64,000 bases of DNA from Thiocapsa rosea (GCF_003634315.1 NZ_RBXL01000001.1:3390501-3454500), one strand, 5' to 3'; positions 44,800 to 53,421 are shown, counted from the first letter of the stretch. Translations and numbers: made by a program. Notes: generated by a model not told the origin, from the letters alone.

Positions 44800-45195
44800 T
44801 CAGGAGCCGCGCGACTTCGGGACGCTCAGCACCTCGACCTCGACCCTCGCTAGACCCTTCCTGATCATCCCTAGCTCGCGTGCGGCGCTGCGGGAGAGAT
44901 CGATGATTCGGCCCTTCACGAAGGGGCCGCGGTCGTTGACCTTCACGACGATGCTCTTGCCGGTCTTGGTGTCCGTCACCCGGACCTTGCTGCCGAGTGG
45001 GAGCGTCTTGTGTGCTGCACTGGGGATGTTCTTGTTGTAGATCGCCCCGCTTGCGGTCTTCCGACCATGGAGGCTGTCGTGATAGTAGGAGGCGATGCCC
45101 TTCTGAGCGTGCCCCGGTTTGACGCGTGCCTCGGCATTCGGGCCCGAGACAAGAAGAAACACCCCGAGCGAGGCGAAGATCAGCGTTTTGTTCAT
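44800..45195 (-). CDS. rlpA: RlpA-like double-psi beta-barrel protein, 131 aa
   Basis: Signal peptide (KTLIFASLGVFLLVSGPNAEA), then a DPBB domain with GIASYYHDSLHGRKTASGAIY, SAAHKTLPLGSKVRVTDTKTG and VVKVNDRGPFVKGRIIDLSRSAA. The Asp of DRGPF and the H/GRKTASG segment are the RlpA lytic-transglycosylase site, which cleaves naked peptidoglycan. It lacks the SPOR domain and the lipobox of E. coli RlpA, so septal targeting is doubtful. The ATG at 45195 begins the signal peptide. Downstream, convergent with the ABC permease, only 20 bases remain. Confidence 0.88.
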   Translation of the reverse strand: MNKTLIFASLGVFLLVSGPNAEARVKPGHAQKGIASYYHDSLHGRKTASGAIYNKNIPSAAHKTLPLGSKVRVTDTKTGKSIVVKVNDRGPFVKGRIIDLSRSAARELGMIRKGLARVEVEVLSVPKSRGS

Positions 45196-45487
45196 AAGCA
45201 AGACCGTTTTTGCAATCGGCCGGCGGGCGCCGTAGGCGGCGCATTTGGATGCCGGTCAGTTGATAACTTGGCGAGGAGTATAAGGGAAATCACGTATAGG
45301 GTAAACCCTATATCGGGAAAACCCGGATCTCTGGTCCGATGCCAGTCTAAGGTGAGGGGAGGGGTGAAAGGTGAAAGGTGAAAGGTGAGGGCTAAGCTCA
45401 TTTCCGGGAATCGTCATCCCGACAGCGAGTGCCTGGAGGGCATCGAGTCCCTGAAGCCGTCAGTCTTGAGCAAACCCTCGCAGAATT

Positions 45488-45527
45488 TGTCGTTGTCGTT
45501 GTCGTTGTCGTAATCGTAATCGGATTC
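45488..45527 (-). repeat. Short inverted copy of the hexanucleotide tract
   Basis: GTCGTTGTCGTTGTCGTTGT with CGTAATCG units and GGATTCCG is the reverse complement of the left edge of the tract at about 45760-45800, which reads CGGAATCCGATTACGACAAC. Both lie in the same 0.8-kb gap, so a long hairpin is possible. Confidence 0.75.
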
Positions 45528-45654
45528 CGAACGAACACGACAACGAGTCAATCCTTCGACCAATTTTCCTGGTTGCGGCTCTGCCGGTGGATCCTTTTCC
45601 GGAAATCACCAAGGCGATTTCCGGGAATCAACATCTCAACGGCGTAGACGATCG

Positions 45655-45695
45655 GCCGGAAGTGACGCCAACGGTCGCCGCTTCGCGACGCTGCT
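45655..45695. repeat. Short palindromic segment shared with 10.1 kb
   Basis: CGGAAGTGACGCCAACGGTC followed by GCCGCTTCGCGACG is nearly identical to the reverse strand of about 10140-10180 (GTCGGAAGTGACGCCAACGG). A low-copy intergenic repeat. Confidence 0.5.
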
Positions 45696-45774
45696 TCCGG
45701 CCGATCGGATGTGCGGCGCCGTTAGCCTTGGGCGAACCGTCGAAGCATTTTTTGGTGTCGTCCGGAATCCGATT

Positions 45775-45864
<90 letters not shown>

Positions 45865-46031
45865 ACGACCACGAGTAGGGGTGCCAGTCGTGTCGGGTCT
45901 CGCGAGGCGCAACCATCCGCCTACGGTAGTTGTGCTTCCGATCGTCAGCACAACTGATTACGGGTATGGAGTTTCCCGGAAATCACATGACCCATCAAAA
46001 ACGTGTCAAGCCCCCGCCGCAAACGTCCGAC

Positions 46032-48674
46032 CTACGGACCCTGCTCGACACGGGCTGTCGATCCCTCGCCTGTCATCACCGGCATCGGCCCCACCAGGCT
46101 CGCGGGCAATGTCTTGGCCGCGCTGATCAACGACACGGCAACGGCGGCCAGGTACGGGATCGACTGGACGATCAGGACAGCCACCCAGACCCGGACATCC
46201 AGCATGAAGGCATCGTCCCGGAGCATGATGAGGCCGGCCGCGAGCCAGAAGGCGATGACGAAAAGACCTTCTTCTCGCGCATCGGCCAGGGCGCGGATGA
46301 AGGCCGGTGCCTGCGCGAGCTTGGGGGTTCTGAAGAAGCCGAGCCTTCCCGAGACGAAGCCGCCGAACATGGCGCGGGCGATCGTGTGCGAGAGTGCCAG
46401 TCCGGCCAAGCCGGCAGCGAAGCTCTGACGCAGGGTCGCGGTGACCCGGCGCCGATAGAGCAGGAAACTCTTCGACATCTTGAAGCCGAACAAGACCAAG
46501 GGCACCAAGGCGACGGTCATGTAAGGCGGCGTCACCTGGAGCGGAAACATCACCATGGCCACCGACCAGGCGAGTGCCGCGAAATTGAACAGGAGATTGA
46601 AGCCGTCCGCGAACCAAGGCAGCCAGCCGGCGACGAAGTGATAGCGTTGGCCCGCCGAGAGTGTGGTCTTGCGGATCCCCAACAGCTCGCGGCGATGGTG
46701 CTTGAGGGTGCGCACCGCTCCGTAGGCCCAGCGATAGCGCTGTTTCTTGAAGTCGGCGAAGGTGTCCGGCATCAGGCCGCGTCCGTAGGTGCAGGGGATA
46801 TAGAGCGCCTTGTGACCCTCCTCGAAGACACGCAGTCCGAGCTCGGCGTCTTCCGTGATGCACCACTCCGCCCAACCGCCGACCGCGTCGAGCGTCGGGC
46901 GGCGGATCATGGTCATGGTGCCGTGCTGGATGATGGCGTTGCGCTCGTTGCGGGTGACCATGCCGATGTGGAAGAAGCCCCGATACTCGGCCATGCACAT
47001 CGCCTTGAAGGCGTTCTGATCGGCGTCGCGATAGTCCTGCGGGGCCTGCACGATGGCGACCTCGGGGTCTTGGAAGGCGGGGACCAGGTGTCTCAACCAG
47101 AGCGGCTGCACGATATAGTCCGCGTCGATGACGGCGATGACTTCGGCGCGCGGGTCGGTCTCGCGCAGTGCATAGTTGAGTGCGCCGGCTTTGTAGCCCG
47201 CGAGCGGATCCACATGGAAGAACCGGAAGCGTTCGCCGACGGTATCGTTGAGATGCCGGCAATGCGCCTCGACCGGCTTCCAGACGGCGGGGTCCTTGGT
47301 ATTGTTGTCGATGACCAAGACTTCGTAGCCCGGATAGTCCAACGCCGCCAAGGCGTCCAACGTCTCGATCAAGAGCTCGGGCGGCTCGTTGTAGGCGGGC
47401 ACGTGGACGGAGACGAACGGAAGTTCCTCGTCGGGCACCGCGCGCAAGGGGAACGGCCGCCGCCATCGGCGCAGCCACAGCGCCTCCGCCCATTCGTGCG
47501 TCTCGGCCATGATCAGGACGATGACGCCGACCCCGCCCACGAGGAGCAGGATACCGACGATGGCCGTGGCCGGCGTCATGTAAAGCCTTGTATAGTCGTA
47601 GACGATCCAGACCGCCGCGGTCGAGATGGCATACATCACCAGGGCGAGGAAGCCTTTACCCTTGCTCGACAGGCTCGCGCTGTCGCGGTAGAGAAACGCC
47701 AGGAGGAGCACTGCCATCACCACGGAGAGTCCGGCAAGCTCCTGCCAGTGCGGGATGCGTACGACGGGTTGGGTGAAGACGAACTTGGGCTCGCGATCGG
47801 TGTTGTAGACGCCCCAGTAGGCGCCGGTGGCCCCTTCGAGCTTGGTTTTCCAGGTCTGGTCGAAGGCCTCCATCACATAGTAGACGTAGCCCGCCTGCTC
47901 GGCGTGCGCCAGAAAACGGCGCAGGAATCGCGTTTGATTCGTCAGCGATGCCTCGGCCCCCCGATTGCGTCGGCCGTTGCTCGGCCAGCCGACCTCTCCG
48001 ATGATCACCTCTTTGTTCGGAAAAGCTTTCTTGACCTCGTCGTAGCGGCTGACCGCATAGGCGACGGCCTGTTCGATCGGGACACCTTCCCAATAGGGCA
48101 GCAGGTGGATGGTGATGAAGTCGACATGATCCGCAAGCTCCGGATATTTCAGCCAGACATGCCACGGTTCGGCCGTGCTCACGGGTAGCCAGGTCATCGC
48201 GCGGACCCGGTCCAAGTATTCGGTCAGCTCTGAGACCGAAACGTCCTCGCGCAGGATCGCCTCGTTGCCGACCATGATGCGTACCAGGTTCCGATAACCT
48301 TTGCTCAAGATCTCGCCGAAGCGTGCGAGCTCGATGTCGTTGGCCTCCGGATCCGATCCGATCCAAGCGCCGAGGGTGACATTCAGACCGCGCGCTGCGG
48401 CTAAGCGCGGGATCGCCGAGAGTGTGCTTTCGACCGAATAGGTGCGCACGGCATGGACGGTTCCCTGTAGAAGGGCCAGGTCTTCGTCGATCTCCTCGGT
48501 GGTCGGGAAGTTCTGGAGTGCCGGATCGTTGTGCGCACGCATCGGTGCGAACGAGAAGCCTTGGATACGATTCGGCCACGGCGGCTCGTCCGCCGGCCGG
48601 TTGAGCAAGGCCCACGCGGCAACCGTTAGGAGGGCGATCAGAATCGGGATGAGGAAGTTGCTTGAATATCTCAC
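46032..48674 (-). CDS. GH17-GT2 fusion, beta-glucan synthase-like, about 880 aa
   Basis: After one membrane helix (FLIPILIALLTVAAWALL), residues about 30-310 resemble a GH17 beta-1,3-glucanase/transglycosylase (IQGFSFAPMR, IMVGNEAILREDV, EVIIGEVGWPSNG with the catalytic Glu residues). Two helices lead to a processive GT2 domain: AYNEPPELLIETL, DNNTKD, IDADYIVQ (DxD), TEDAELG and QRYRW (about 643), then four C-terminal helices. The order matches NdvB/NdvC-type cyclic or modified beta-glucan synthases. Start uncertain: GTG 48674 begins just before the first helix; a TTG at 48785 is the alternative. Confidence 0.88.
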   Translation of the reverse strand: MRYSSNFLIPILIALLTVAAWALLNRPADEPPWPNRIQGFSFAPMRAHNDPALQNFPTTEEIDEDLALLQGTVHAVRTYSVESTLSAIPRLAAARGLNVTLGAWIGSDPEANDIELARFGEILSKGYRNLVRIMVGNEAILREDVSVSELTEYLDRVRAMTWLPVSTAEPWHVWLKYPELADHVDFITIHLLPYWEGVPIEQAVAYAVSRYDEVKKAFPNKEVIIGEVGWPSNGRRNRGAEASLTNQTRFLRRFLAHAEQAGYVYYVMEAFDQTWKTKLEGATGAYWGVYNTDREPKFVFTQPVVRIPHWQELAGLSVVMAVLLLAFLYRDSASLSSKGKGFLALVMYAISTAAVWIVYDYTRLYMTPATAIVGILLLVGGVGVIVLIMAETHEWAEALWLRRWRRPFPLRAVPDEELPFVSVHVPAYNEPPELLIETLDALAALDYPGYEVLVIDNNTKDPAVWKPVEAHCRHLNDTVGERFRFFHVDPLAGYKAGALNYALRETDPRAEVIAVIDADYIVQPLWLRHLVPAFQDPEVAIVQAPQDYRDADQNAFKAMCMAEYRGFFHIGMVTRNERNAIIQHGTMTMIRRPTLDAVGGWAEWCITEDAELGLRVFEEGHKALYIPCTYGRGLMPDTFADFKKQRYRWAYGAVRTLKHHRRELLGIRKTTLSAGQRYHFVAGWLPWFADGFNLLFNFAALAWSVAMVMFPLQVTPPYMTVALVPLVLFGFKMSKSFLLYRRRVTATLRQSFAAGLAGLALSHTIARAMFGGFVSGRLGFFRTPKLAQAPAFIRALADAREEGLFVIAFWLAAGLIMLRDDAFMLDVRVWVAVLIVQSIPYLAAVAVSLISAAKTLPASLVGPMPVMTGEGSTARVEQGP

Positions 48675-49049
48675 GGGCGCTCGGACGGCTTGGGCATGGC
48701 CGGATCGCGCGCTGCCGAGCAGAGAGTGCACGGGGCGGCGAACCTGGGGATTGGGGGCGGCACGACCTGATTCCTTGGAAAACAAGCTGTTTCAGTTCGG
48801 GCTCGGGGCCGAACAGCATGCGGAAGCGCACATCGGCAATGTCGCGATTCGACTTCGCAACCCTGAAATGATATCGCGATTTCGATGCCGAGGTGAGTCG
48901 GGTTACGCCGACGTCCAGAGCGTTTTCGTGCTTGTCGTTTCCCGCGGCGAGGTTAGACTCGGTTTGGACATGGCGCAACCGCACGTGGGTTTCGATTCGC
49001 GGCGACGGCGCTTCCTTGGAGAAAAGAGGACAACAAAGAGGAAAACGCG
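48675..49049. other. Divergent intergenic region, no gene seen
   Basis: About 375 bases between the GH17-GT2 gene and the di-heme peroxidase. If the TTG at 48785 is used, the first part is coding. No clear operator or promoter was recognised. Confidence 0.3.
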
Positions 49050-50114
49050 ATGAAGAAGCGAATGATCGCTTTAGCCGTCTCGGTGGGGCTCGCCGCAACC
49101 GTGGCCGCTGCGGATGACTCGGCTCTGCGCGACAAGGCCAAGTCTGCCGGACTGCTCCCGATCCCTGCCGGCGTGCCCGAGGTGGCCGGCAATCCCGTGA
49201 CGCGCGAAAAGGTCGATCTCGGTCGCATGCTGTTCTTCGACCCCCGGCTTTCGGCCAGCGGGGTCATTAGCTGCAACACCTGTCACAACCTCGGCATGGG
49301 CGGCGACGACAACCTGCCGACCTCCGTCGGACATGGTTGGCAAACGGGTCCGCGCAACTCCCCGACCGTGCTCAATGCCGTGTTCAACATCGCTCAGTTC
49401 TGGGACGGTCGCGCGGATGATCTCAAAGAGCAGGCCAAAGGCCCGATTCAGGCCGGCGTAGAGATGGCGAACGATCCCGAGAACGTGGTCGTCACGCTCA
49501 AGAGCATGCCCGAGTATGTCGAGCGCTTTACCAGGGCGTTCCCGAACGAGGCGGATCCGGTGACCTTCGACAACATGGCTAAAGCGATCGAGGCCTTCGA
49601 GGTGACCCTGGTGACGCCCGGATCGCCGTTCGATGACTGGATCGAAGGCAACGATGCGGCCATGACGGACGAGCAAAAGCAGGGTCTGGATCTCTACATC
49701 GAAAAGGGCTGCAGTGCCTGTCACGCGGGGATCAACTTCGGTGGTCAGGATTACTTCCCGTTCGGTCTGATCACCAAGCCCGGCGCCGACATCCTCCCCC
49801 CGGACGACAAAGGCCGCTTCGAGGTCACGAAGACGGCGTCCGACGAATACGTCTTCCGTGCCGCGCCGCTGCGCAACATCGCCTTGACGGCACCTTACTT
49901 TCACTCGGGTGCGGTTTGGGATCTAGGTGCGGCCGTCGCCCTGATGGGAACTGCACAGCTCGGGACCGAGATCTCCGATGCAGAGGCGGCGCAGATCGTC
50001 GCCTTCCTGCACGCGCTGACCGGAGAGCAGCCGAGGGTCGAGTATCCGATCCTGCCGGTCGAGACGGCCGAGACGCCAAGGCCGGACCTCTCTGCCTTGC
50101 CCGTTACGCATTAA
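49050..50114 (+). CDS. Di-heme cytochrome c peroxidase (MauG/CcpA family), 354 aa
   Basis: A signal peptide (KKRMIALAVSVGLAATVAAA) precedes two heme sites, CNTCH (about 75) and CSACH (about 221). LGRMLFFDPRLSASG, GHGWQTGPRNSPTVLNAVFN, FWDGRADDLKEQAKGPIQ and FRAAPLRNIALTAPYFHSG are typical of bacterial cytochrome c peroxidases, which reduce hydrogen peroxide in the periplasm using electrons from small c-type cytochromes. An AGGAAAA-type site precedes the ATG. The TAA stop lies in the AAACCGCG-type repeat at 50112. Confidence 0.93.
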   Translation: MKKRMIALAVSVGLAATVAAADDSALRDKAKSAGLLPIPAGVPEVAGNPVTREKVDLGRMLFFDPRLSASGVISCNTCHNLGMGGDDNLPTSVGHGWQTGPRNSPTVLNAVFNIAQFWDGRADDLKEQAKGPIQAGVEMANDPENVVVTLKSMPEYVERFTRAFPNEADPVTFDNMAKAIEAFEVTLVTPGSPFDDWIEGNDAAMTDEQKQGLDLYIEKGCSACHAGINFGGQDYFPFGLITKPGADILPPDDKGRFEVTKTASDEYVFRAAPLRNIALTAPYFHSGAVWDLGAAVALMGTAQLGTEISDAEAAQIVAFLHALTGEQPRVEYPILPVETAETPRPDLSALPVTH

Positions 50115-50207
50115 ACCGCGTCCGACGCGGTGCGCGTCGTTAGTTGGCTTGGCTGCGCCGGCTCCGACAACTGTCGGAGCCGGCGCAAGAGTCGCCGATG
50201 TCATGTT
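50112..50207. repeat. AAACCGCG-type palindromic sequence after the peroxidase gene
   Basis: Starts TTAAACCGCGTCCGACGCGG and contains a strong hairpin GCCGGCTCCGACA-ACT-GTCGGAGCCGGC at about 50158-50184. It resembles a diverged repeat A-like unit but lacks the GGATGGGATCGG core. It abuts repeat B (reverse) at 50208. The hairpin could terminate transcription. Confidence 0.6.
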
Positions 50208-50294
50208 CTAAACCGCGTCCAGAGCGAGATGCTCACTTTCAAGTGAACTCGACGTTTGGTACATCCACGGCCCTTAGCGGGAACGCGGTTTAAA
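50208..50294 (-). repeat. Repeat B, copy 6 (reverse orientation)
   Basis: Reads CTAAACCGCGTCCAGAGCG, core GAGATGCTCACTTTCAAGTG, end GGGAACGCGGTTTAA, i.e. the complement of the other B copies. An AT-rich spacer and a decayed A follow, so composite order is kept. Confidence 0.88.
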
Positions 50295-50318
50295 AGAATA
50301 TAATTTTTAATATGTTAC

Positions 50319-50370
50319 CCCGCTCCTGCTCCAGCGGACATCAAGTCTGCCGAGGCCGACCCGCTCCGAT
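50319..50370 (-). repeat. Decayed repeat A (reverse orientation)
   Basis: CTCCAGCGGACATCAAGTCT followed by GCCGAGGCCGACCC matches the complement of the repeat A right half with several substitutions. It lies 24 AT-rich bases from repeat B copy 6, the expected composite spacing. Confidence 0.6.
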
Positions 50371-50689
50371 TAGGCCGGCCCCTACGGAGCGCGGAGCGTC
50401 CGGGGGTGTGCCGGTTTCGGCGGTCGGCACTTGAAGCAACAGGATTAGACGTTACTTTTCTCCCAGCGCGACGTGTCGGCGGGTTGCCGCTTCCGATCTG
50501 TCTGAAGAAATCGCTTCATCAGCAACCACCGCTGTTGTCTACGGCTCGGGGGCATGGCGTGACCGATGAGCGTGAGGATGGTGCACAGGCGCTCGCGGAG
50601 TGGGCGAGATTGGTGTGGTGGCGCTGGATCGGTAGTCCGCATGGGGTGGGAGCTGCTCTCGAACAAGGCTGAAGTAAGGAGATTCACGA
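50371..50689. other. Intergenic stretch, no gene seen
   Basis: About 320 bases before the 3' end of bfd. No reading frame with start signals or recognisable domain is present. Confidence 0.35.
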
Positions 50690-50890
50690 CTAGGCAGCCG
50701 CCGCCGCGACCGCTCGTGATCGGCGGTCGTCGATCACCTCTTGCAACAACGCCTTCACGCAAAGCCCGCATCGACCGCAGTCGCCGGGCACACCCAGCTC
50801 CTTCCTCAGATCGGCGAGCCGCTCCGTGCCGCGCTCGGCTGCAGCGATGATCTGGCGATCGGTAATAGCCCGGCAAATGCATACGTACAT
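50690..50890 (-). CDS. bfd: Bacterioferritin-associated ferredoxin, 66 aa
   Basis: BFD-like [2Fe-2S] domain with the four cysteines in YVCICRAITDRQI and GDCGRCGLCVKALLQE (Cys pattern CxC...CxxCxxC-like; the cluster Cys set matches Bfd). Bfd reduces the core of bacterioferritin and releases iron. Divergent from the two bacterioferritin genes with a Fur-like site between them, so the storage protein and its iron-release partner share a control region. The Ala-rich C-terminal tail is unremarkable. Confidence 0.9.
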   Translation of the reverse strand: MYVCICRAITDRQIIAAAERGTERLADLRKELGVPGDCGRCGLCVKALLQEVIDDRRSRAVAAAAA

Positions 50891-50930
50891 GAGACTTCCC
50901 CCGAAACTACCCTTGACGTTGATAGAAGGA

Positions 50931-50950
50931 TAGGAATCATTCGCATTTGT
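50931..50950. promoter_or_regulatory. Fur-like box between bfd and bfr genes
   Basis: On the minus strand ACAAATGCGAATGATTCCTA contains AATGCGAAT, the same core as the two boxes at 60462 and 63928, and resembles the Fur consensus. It lies 40 bases from the bfd start and 54 bases from the first bfr. Confidence 0.6.
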
Positions 50951-51003
50951 GTCAAGATATCTTTCGGTGCATCTTCAGTCTTTTTTCGAAAGGTCCAGTC
51001 CAG

Positions 51004-51468
51004 ATGAAAACCCAACCCTCCATCAATCAACATCACAACGCGGTGCTCAAGCAGGCACTGACCGCGATCAATCAGTATTTCCTGCACGCGCGGATGCTCG
51101 GCAACTGGGGCTTCAAGACGCTGGAGAAGCGGGTCTACCACGCCTCGATCGAGACCATGAAGGAGGCCGACAAGATCGTCGAGCGCGTCCTCTTTCTGGA
51201 AGGACTTCCGAACCTCCAAGATCTCGGTAAGCTTCTGATCGGCGAGGATGTGCCCGAGATCCTGCGGGGCGATCTCACCATGGAGCTGCGTTATCGCGAA
51301 GCCCTTGCCGGCGCCATCGCCCACTGCGAGCAGCAGGGAGATTTCGTGAGCCGGCACCACCTTGAAGCGATCCAGGAGTCGAGCGAAGAGCGTATCGACT
51401 GGATCGAGACCCAACTGTCACTGATCGAGAGCGTCGGACTGCCGAACTATCTCGAGTCGGCCATCTGA
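51004..51468 (+). CDS. bfr: Bacterioferritin, heme-binding subunit without ferroxidase site, 154 aa
   Basis: Four-helix ferritin fold, full-length alignable with E. coli Bfr by eye (AINQYFLHARMLGNWGF, ERVLFLEGLPNLQDLGKL). The heme-ligand Met52 is kept (IETMKEAD), but di-iron ligands are lost: position 18 is Ala, 51 Thr, 54 Glu instead of His, 127 Ser, 130 Arg; only Glu94 remains. It should bind heme between subunits but not oxidise Fe(II). The neighbouring gene has the opposite pattern, so they likely form mixed 24-mers. Start ATG 51004 follows AGGTCCAG. Confidence 0.93.
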   Translation: MKTQPSINQHHNAVLKQALTAINQYFLHARMLGNWGFKTLEKRVYHASIETMKEADKIVERVLFLEGLPNLQDLGKLLIGEDVPEILRGDLTMELRYREALAGAIAHCEQQGDFVSRHHLEAIQESSEERIDWIETQLSLIESVGLPNYLESAI

Positions 51469-51492
51469 CCACAGCAGCCCGGAGACCCGAAC

Positions 51493-51969
51493 ATGAAAGG
51501 TAACCCCGAAGTCATCGCCCATCTTCAGCGCCTGCTCTCCAACGAGCTGGCAGCGATCGATCAGTATTTCATCCACTCGCTTATGTACGAGGACTGGGGT
51601 TTCGCGAAGCTGTTTGCGCGCATCGAGCACGAGGCAACGGAGGAGAAGGAGCATGCCTCGATGCTGATCCGGCGAATGCTGTTCTTGGAGGCGACGCCGG
51701 ATCTGAGTCAGCGCGACGGCCTGCGCGTCGGCGCGAACGTTCCGGAGATGTTGGCCAACGATCTGCAGGTCGAGTACGAGGTGGCGGCCGCGTTGAAGGA
51801 GGCGATCGTCTGTTGCGAGCAGCACAAGGATTTCCAGACGCGCAGCGTTCTGCTGCAACTGCTCAGAGACACCGAGGAGGACCACGCCGATTGGCTCGAG
51901 CAACAACTGGGCTTGATCGATCGCGTGGGGCTCGAGAACTATCTCCAGTCGCAGATGCACCCGGCCTAA
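51493..51969 (+). CDS. bfr: Bacterioferritin, ferroxidase subunit lacking the heme Met, 158 aa
   Basis: Ferroxidase ligands are intact: Glu18 (SNELAAIDQYF), Glu51 and His54 (ATEEKEHAS), Glu94, Glu128 and His131 (RDTEEDHADW). The heme-coordinating Met is replaced by Lys52, so it probably cannot bind heme in a homodimer. Twenty-four bases separate it from the first bfr, with GGAG before the ATG. Alpha/beta bacterioferritins with this split of duties are known in Neisseria and Magnetospirillum. The TAA stop overlaps a partial repeat A. Confidence 0.94.
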   Translation: MKGNPEVIAHLQRLLSNELAAIDQYFIHSLMYEDWGFAKLFARIEHEATEEKEHASMLIRRMLFLEATPDLSQRDGLRVGANVPEMLANDLQVEYEVAAALKEAIVCCEQHKDFQTRSVLLQLLRDTEEDHADWLEQQLGLIDRVGLENYLQSQMHPA

Positions 51970-51990
51970 ACCGCGCCCGGCTCGGTTTCG
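51966..51990 (+). repeat. Partial repeat A at the bfr stop codon
   Basis: CTAAACCGCGCCCGGCTCGG matches the first 20 bases of repeat A; the rest is lost. The bfr stop TAA is at 51967-51969. Confidence 0.7.
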
Positions 51991-52236
51991 GTCGAACCTG
52001 ATCCTCCGTCGGCAATCGGTCGGAGGATCAATGAGAATGGACACCCCGCAGCCGGGCGTTCGCCCGGTGTCTCGGTCCTCCAGAAGGGCCGGTACTCGAA
52101 AAAACGCGGCATCGAGCCCCGAGGCGGGTCGGTGACAAGCGTAGAGTCCAGCCATACAATCCCCCGCAGTCTTTGGGGAGACGCCCATCCGCGGCGTCTC
52201 CCGCCTTCAACGTCGGTCTGTCGGGAGAAGACATCT

Positions 52237-52686
52237 GTGAAATACGCTGCAAAGAGAACCTGGCCGGATAAGCCCAAGTCGTGGGAGGCGAAGGGCGAAG
52301 CGGAAACGCCCGAGGCGTTCGCTCTGGAATTCGCTGCCGACCAAGGGCTCGGTCTGGGGACCGAGATAGTCGTGATCGAGCGCGAAGGCGAGGACGCCGA
52401 GATCCAGTTCTTCAAGATTGCCAATACCTCGCCGTATCAGCTCGTGCAGGCGGAGCCGAGAGCGGGCGCGGGCGGTGCGCCGCGCCAAGACGCCATGCCC
52501 GAGGCGTCGTCGACGGTCTCGAGCGGCGCTTCGGACGACGCGAGCGCGGAGGTCGCCGCCACGCCACTGGACAATCTGCGCCCGTTCAAGACCATGATCC
52601 TTTATATGATCAAGGTCGCCGTGATCGCATTCGCTGCGATCTATGCCGTCGGTTACCTGTTTCGCTATCTGCGGTCCGCCCTTTAG
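52237..52686 (+). CDS. Tail-anchored protein of unknown function, 149 aa
   Basis: GTG 52237 follows GGGAGAA at 8 bases. The N-terminal 70 residues are soluble and acidic (EIVVIEREGEDAEIQFFKI), a Ser/Ala/Asp-rich linker follows (about 75-105), and a single C-terminal helix (MILYMIKVAVIAFAAIYAVG) with basic end RYLRSAL anchors it in the inner membrane. I do not recognise the family. It lies between the bfr genes and the LH2 locus, and its role in either is unknown. Confidence 0.6.
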   Translation: MKYAAKRTWPDKPKSWEAKGEAETPEAFALEFAADQGLGLGTEIVVIEREGEDAEIQFFKIANTSPYQLVQAEPRAGAGGAPRQDAMPEASSTVSSGASDDASAEVAATPLDNLRPFKTMILYMIKVAVIAFAAIYAVGYLFRYLRSAL

Positions 52687-52896
52687 AGCCGTTCCCGCGT
52701 GGGCGATCTTTCGCCCACATCCCGCCGTCCTTCGCCATCCGGCGTCCGCCTCGACCGTCCTCACCTTCTCGCGCCATGCGCCGGAACCCACGCTTCCGCT
52801 CCGCGATGACGCGCGCAGGCTCTGGACTCGGTTTAGGTTGAACCGCACCCTTGCCGACCCTCCGGCCTTTCCCTTATTTTTTTATGTAAAAGAAAC
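52687..52896. other. Gap before the LH2 promoter with a decayed repeat B end
   Basis: GCGATGACGCGCGCAGGCTC TGGACTCGGTTTAGG (52804-52838) resembles the right end of repeat B with substitutions. No gene is seen. Confidence 0.4.
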
Positions 52897-52928
52897 TTGA
52901 CATCTCAGCGTGTCAAGCTAAGATGACA
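52897..52928 (+). promoter_or_regulatory. LH2 promoter 1 with PpsR/CrtJ-type site
   Basis: TTGACA (52897-52902), 16-base spacer, TAAGAT (52919-52924). TGT at 52911-52913 and ACA at 52926-52928 give TGT-N12-ACA, the PpsR/CrtJ consensus, placed over the -10 element where a bound repressor would block RNA polymerase. The same arrangement occurs at 54385. Confidence 0.7.
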
Positions 52929-53070
52929 CACAAGGACAGCAAGTCAGTCCGAACGTTCCGGGACATAAGGAACGCTAGCGTGTTTCGTGGAGGTAGTCGG
53001 TGCCACGGAGGTCTGCCCCCCGATCGATGTCGGCGGCGCATTTACTCATTCTCACGACGGAGCTTAAACC

Positions 53071-53214
53071 ATGGCTGAGCAAGCAAGCCTTTCGGGTTTA
53101 ACCGAGCAGCAGGCGAAAGAGTTTCACGAGCAGTTCAAGGTCACCTACACCGCATATGTCGGCCTCGCCGCGCTGGTGCATCTGTTCATCATTGCAGCTA
53201 ACCCCTGGTTCTAA
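53071..53214 (+). CDS. pucB: LH2 beta chain 1, 47 aa
   Basis: Light-harvesting 2 beta polypeptide: a polar N terminus (LSGLTEQQAKEFHEQFKVTY) and one membrane helix with the BChl-ligand His in LAALVHLFIIAANPWF. It pairs with an alpha chain to bind BChl a and carotenoid in ring-shaped antennae of the inner membrane. GGAG lies about 10 bases before the ATG, and pucA follows after 12 bases. First gene of pucBABA block 1, behind the promoter at 52897. Confidence 0.95.
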   Translation: MAEQASLSGLTEQQAKEFHEQFKVTYTAYVGLAALVHLFIIAANPWF

Positions 53215-53226
53215 GAGGAGAGACCC

Positions 53227-53421
53227 ATGAACGTATTCGACTACAAACCTCTTGAGCAGGACTATCGCATTTGGCTGGTGCTGAACCCCGCGACGTGGCT
53301 GATCCCGATGTTCGCCGCACTGCTGGTCATCGCCCTTGCCGTTCACGTCTACGCCTTCTCGCTGCCGGGCAACGCTTGGACGCCGGCTGCTCCGGTCGCC
53401 GTGGAAGCACCTGCTCAATAA
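53227..53421 (+). CDS. pucA: LH2 alpha chain 1, long type, 64 aa
   Basis: Alpha polypeptide: short N terminus (NVFDYKPLEQDYRIWLVLNP), membrane helix (ATWLIPMFAALLVIALAVHV) with the BChl-ligand His, and a 20-residue periplasmic tail rich in Pro and Ala (AWTPAAPVAVEAPAQ). AGAGGAGA precedes the ATG. The tail is longer than in the second alpha type at 53654, so the block encodes two different alpha chains with nearly one beta sequence. Confidence 0.95.
   Translation: MNVFDYKPLEQDYRIWLVLNPATWLIPMFAALLVIALAVHVYAFSLPGNAWTPAAPVAVEAPAQ

Noticed and set aside
45930-48188. Long plus-strand open frame (752 codons) opposite the GH17-GT2 gene
   Set aside because: Antisense shadow of a gene with complete catalytic motifs; the product is Arg/His/Asp-rich with no domain.
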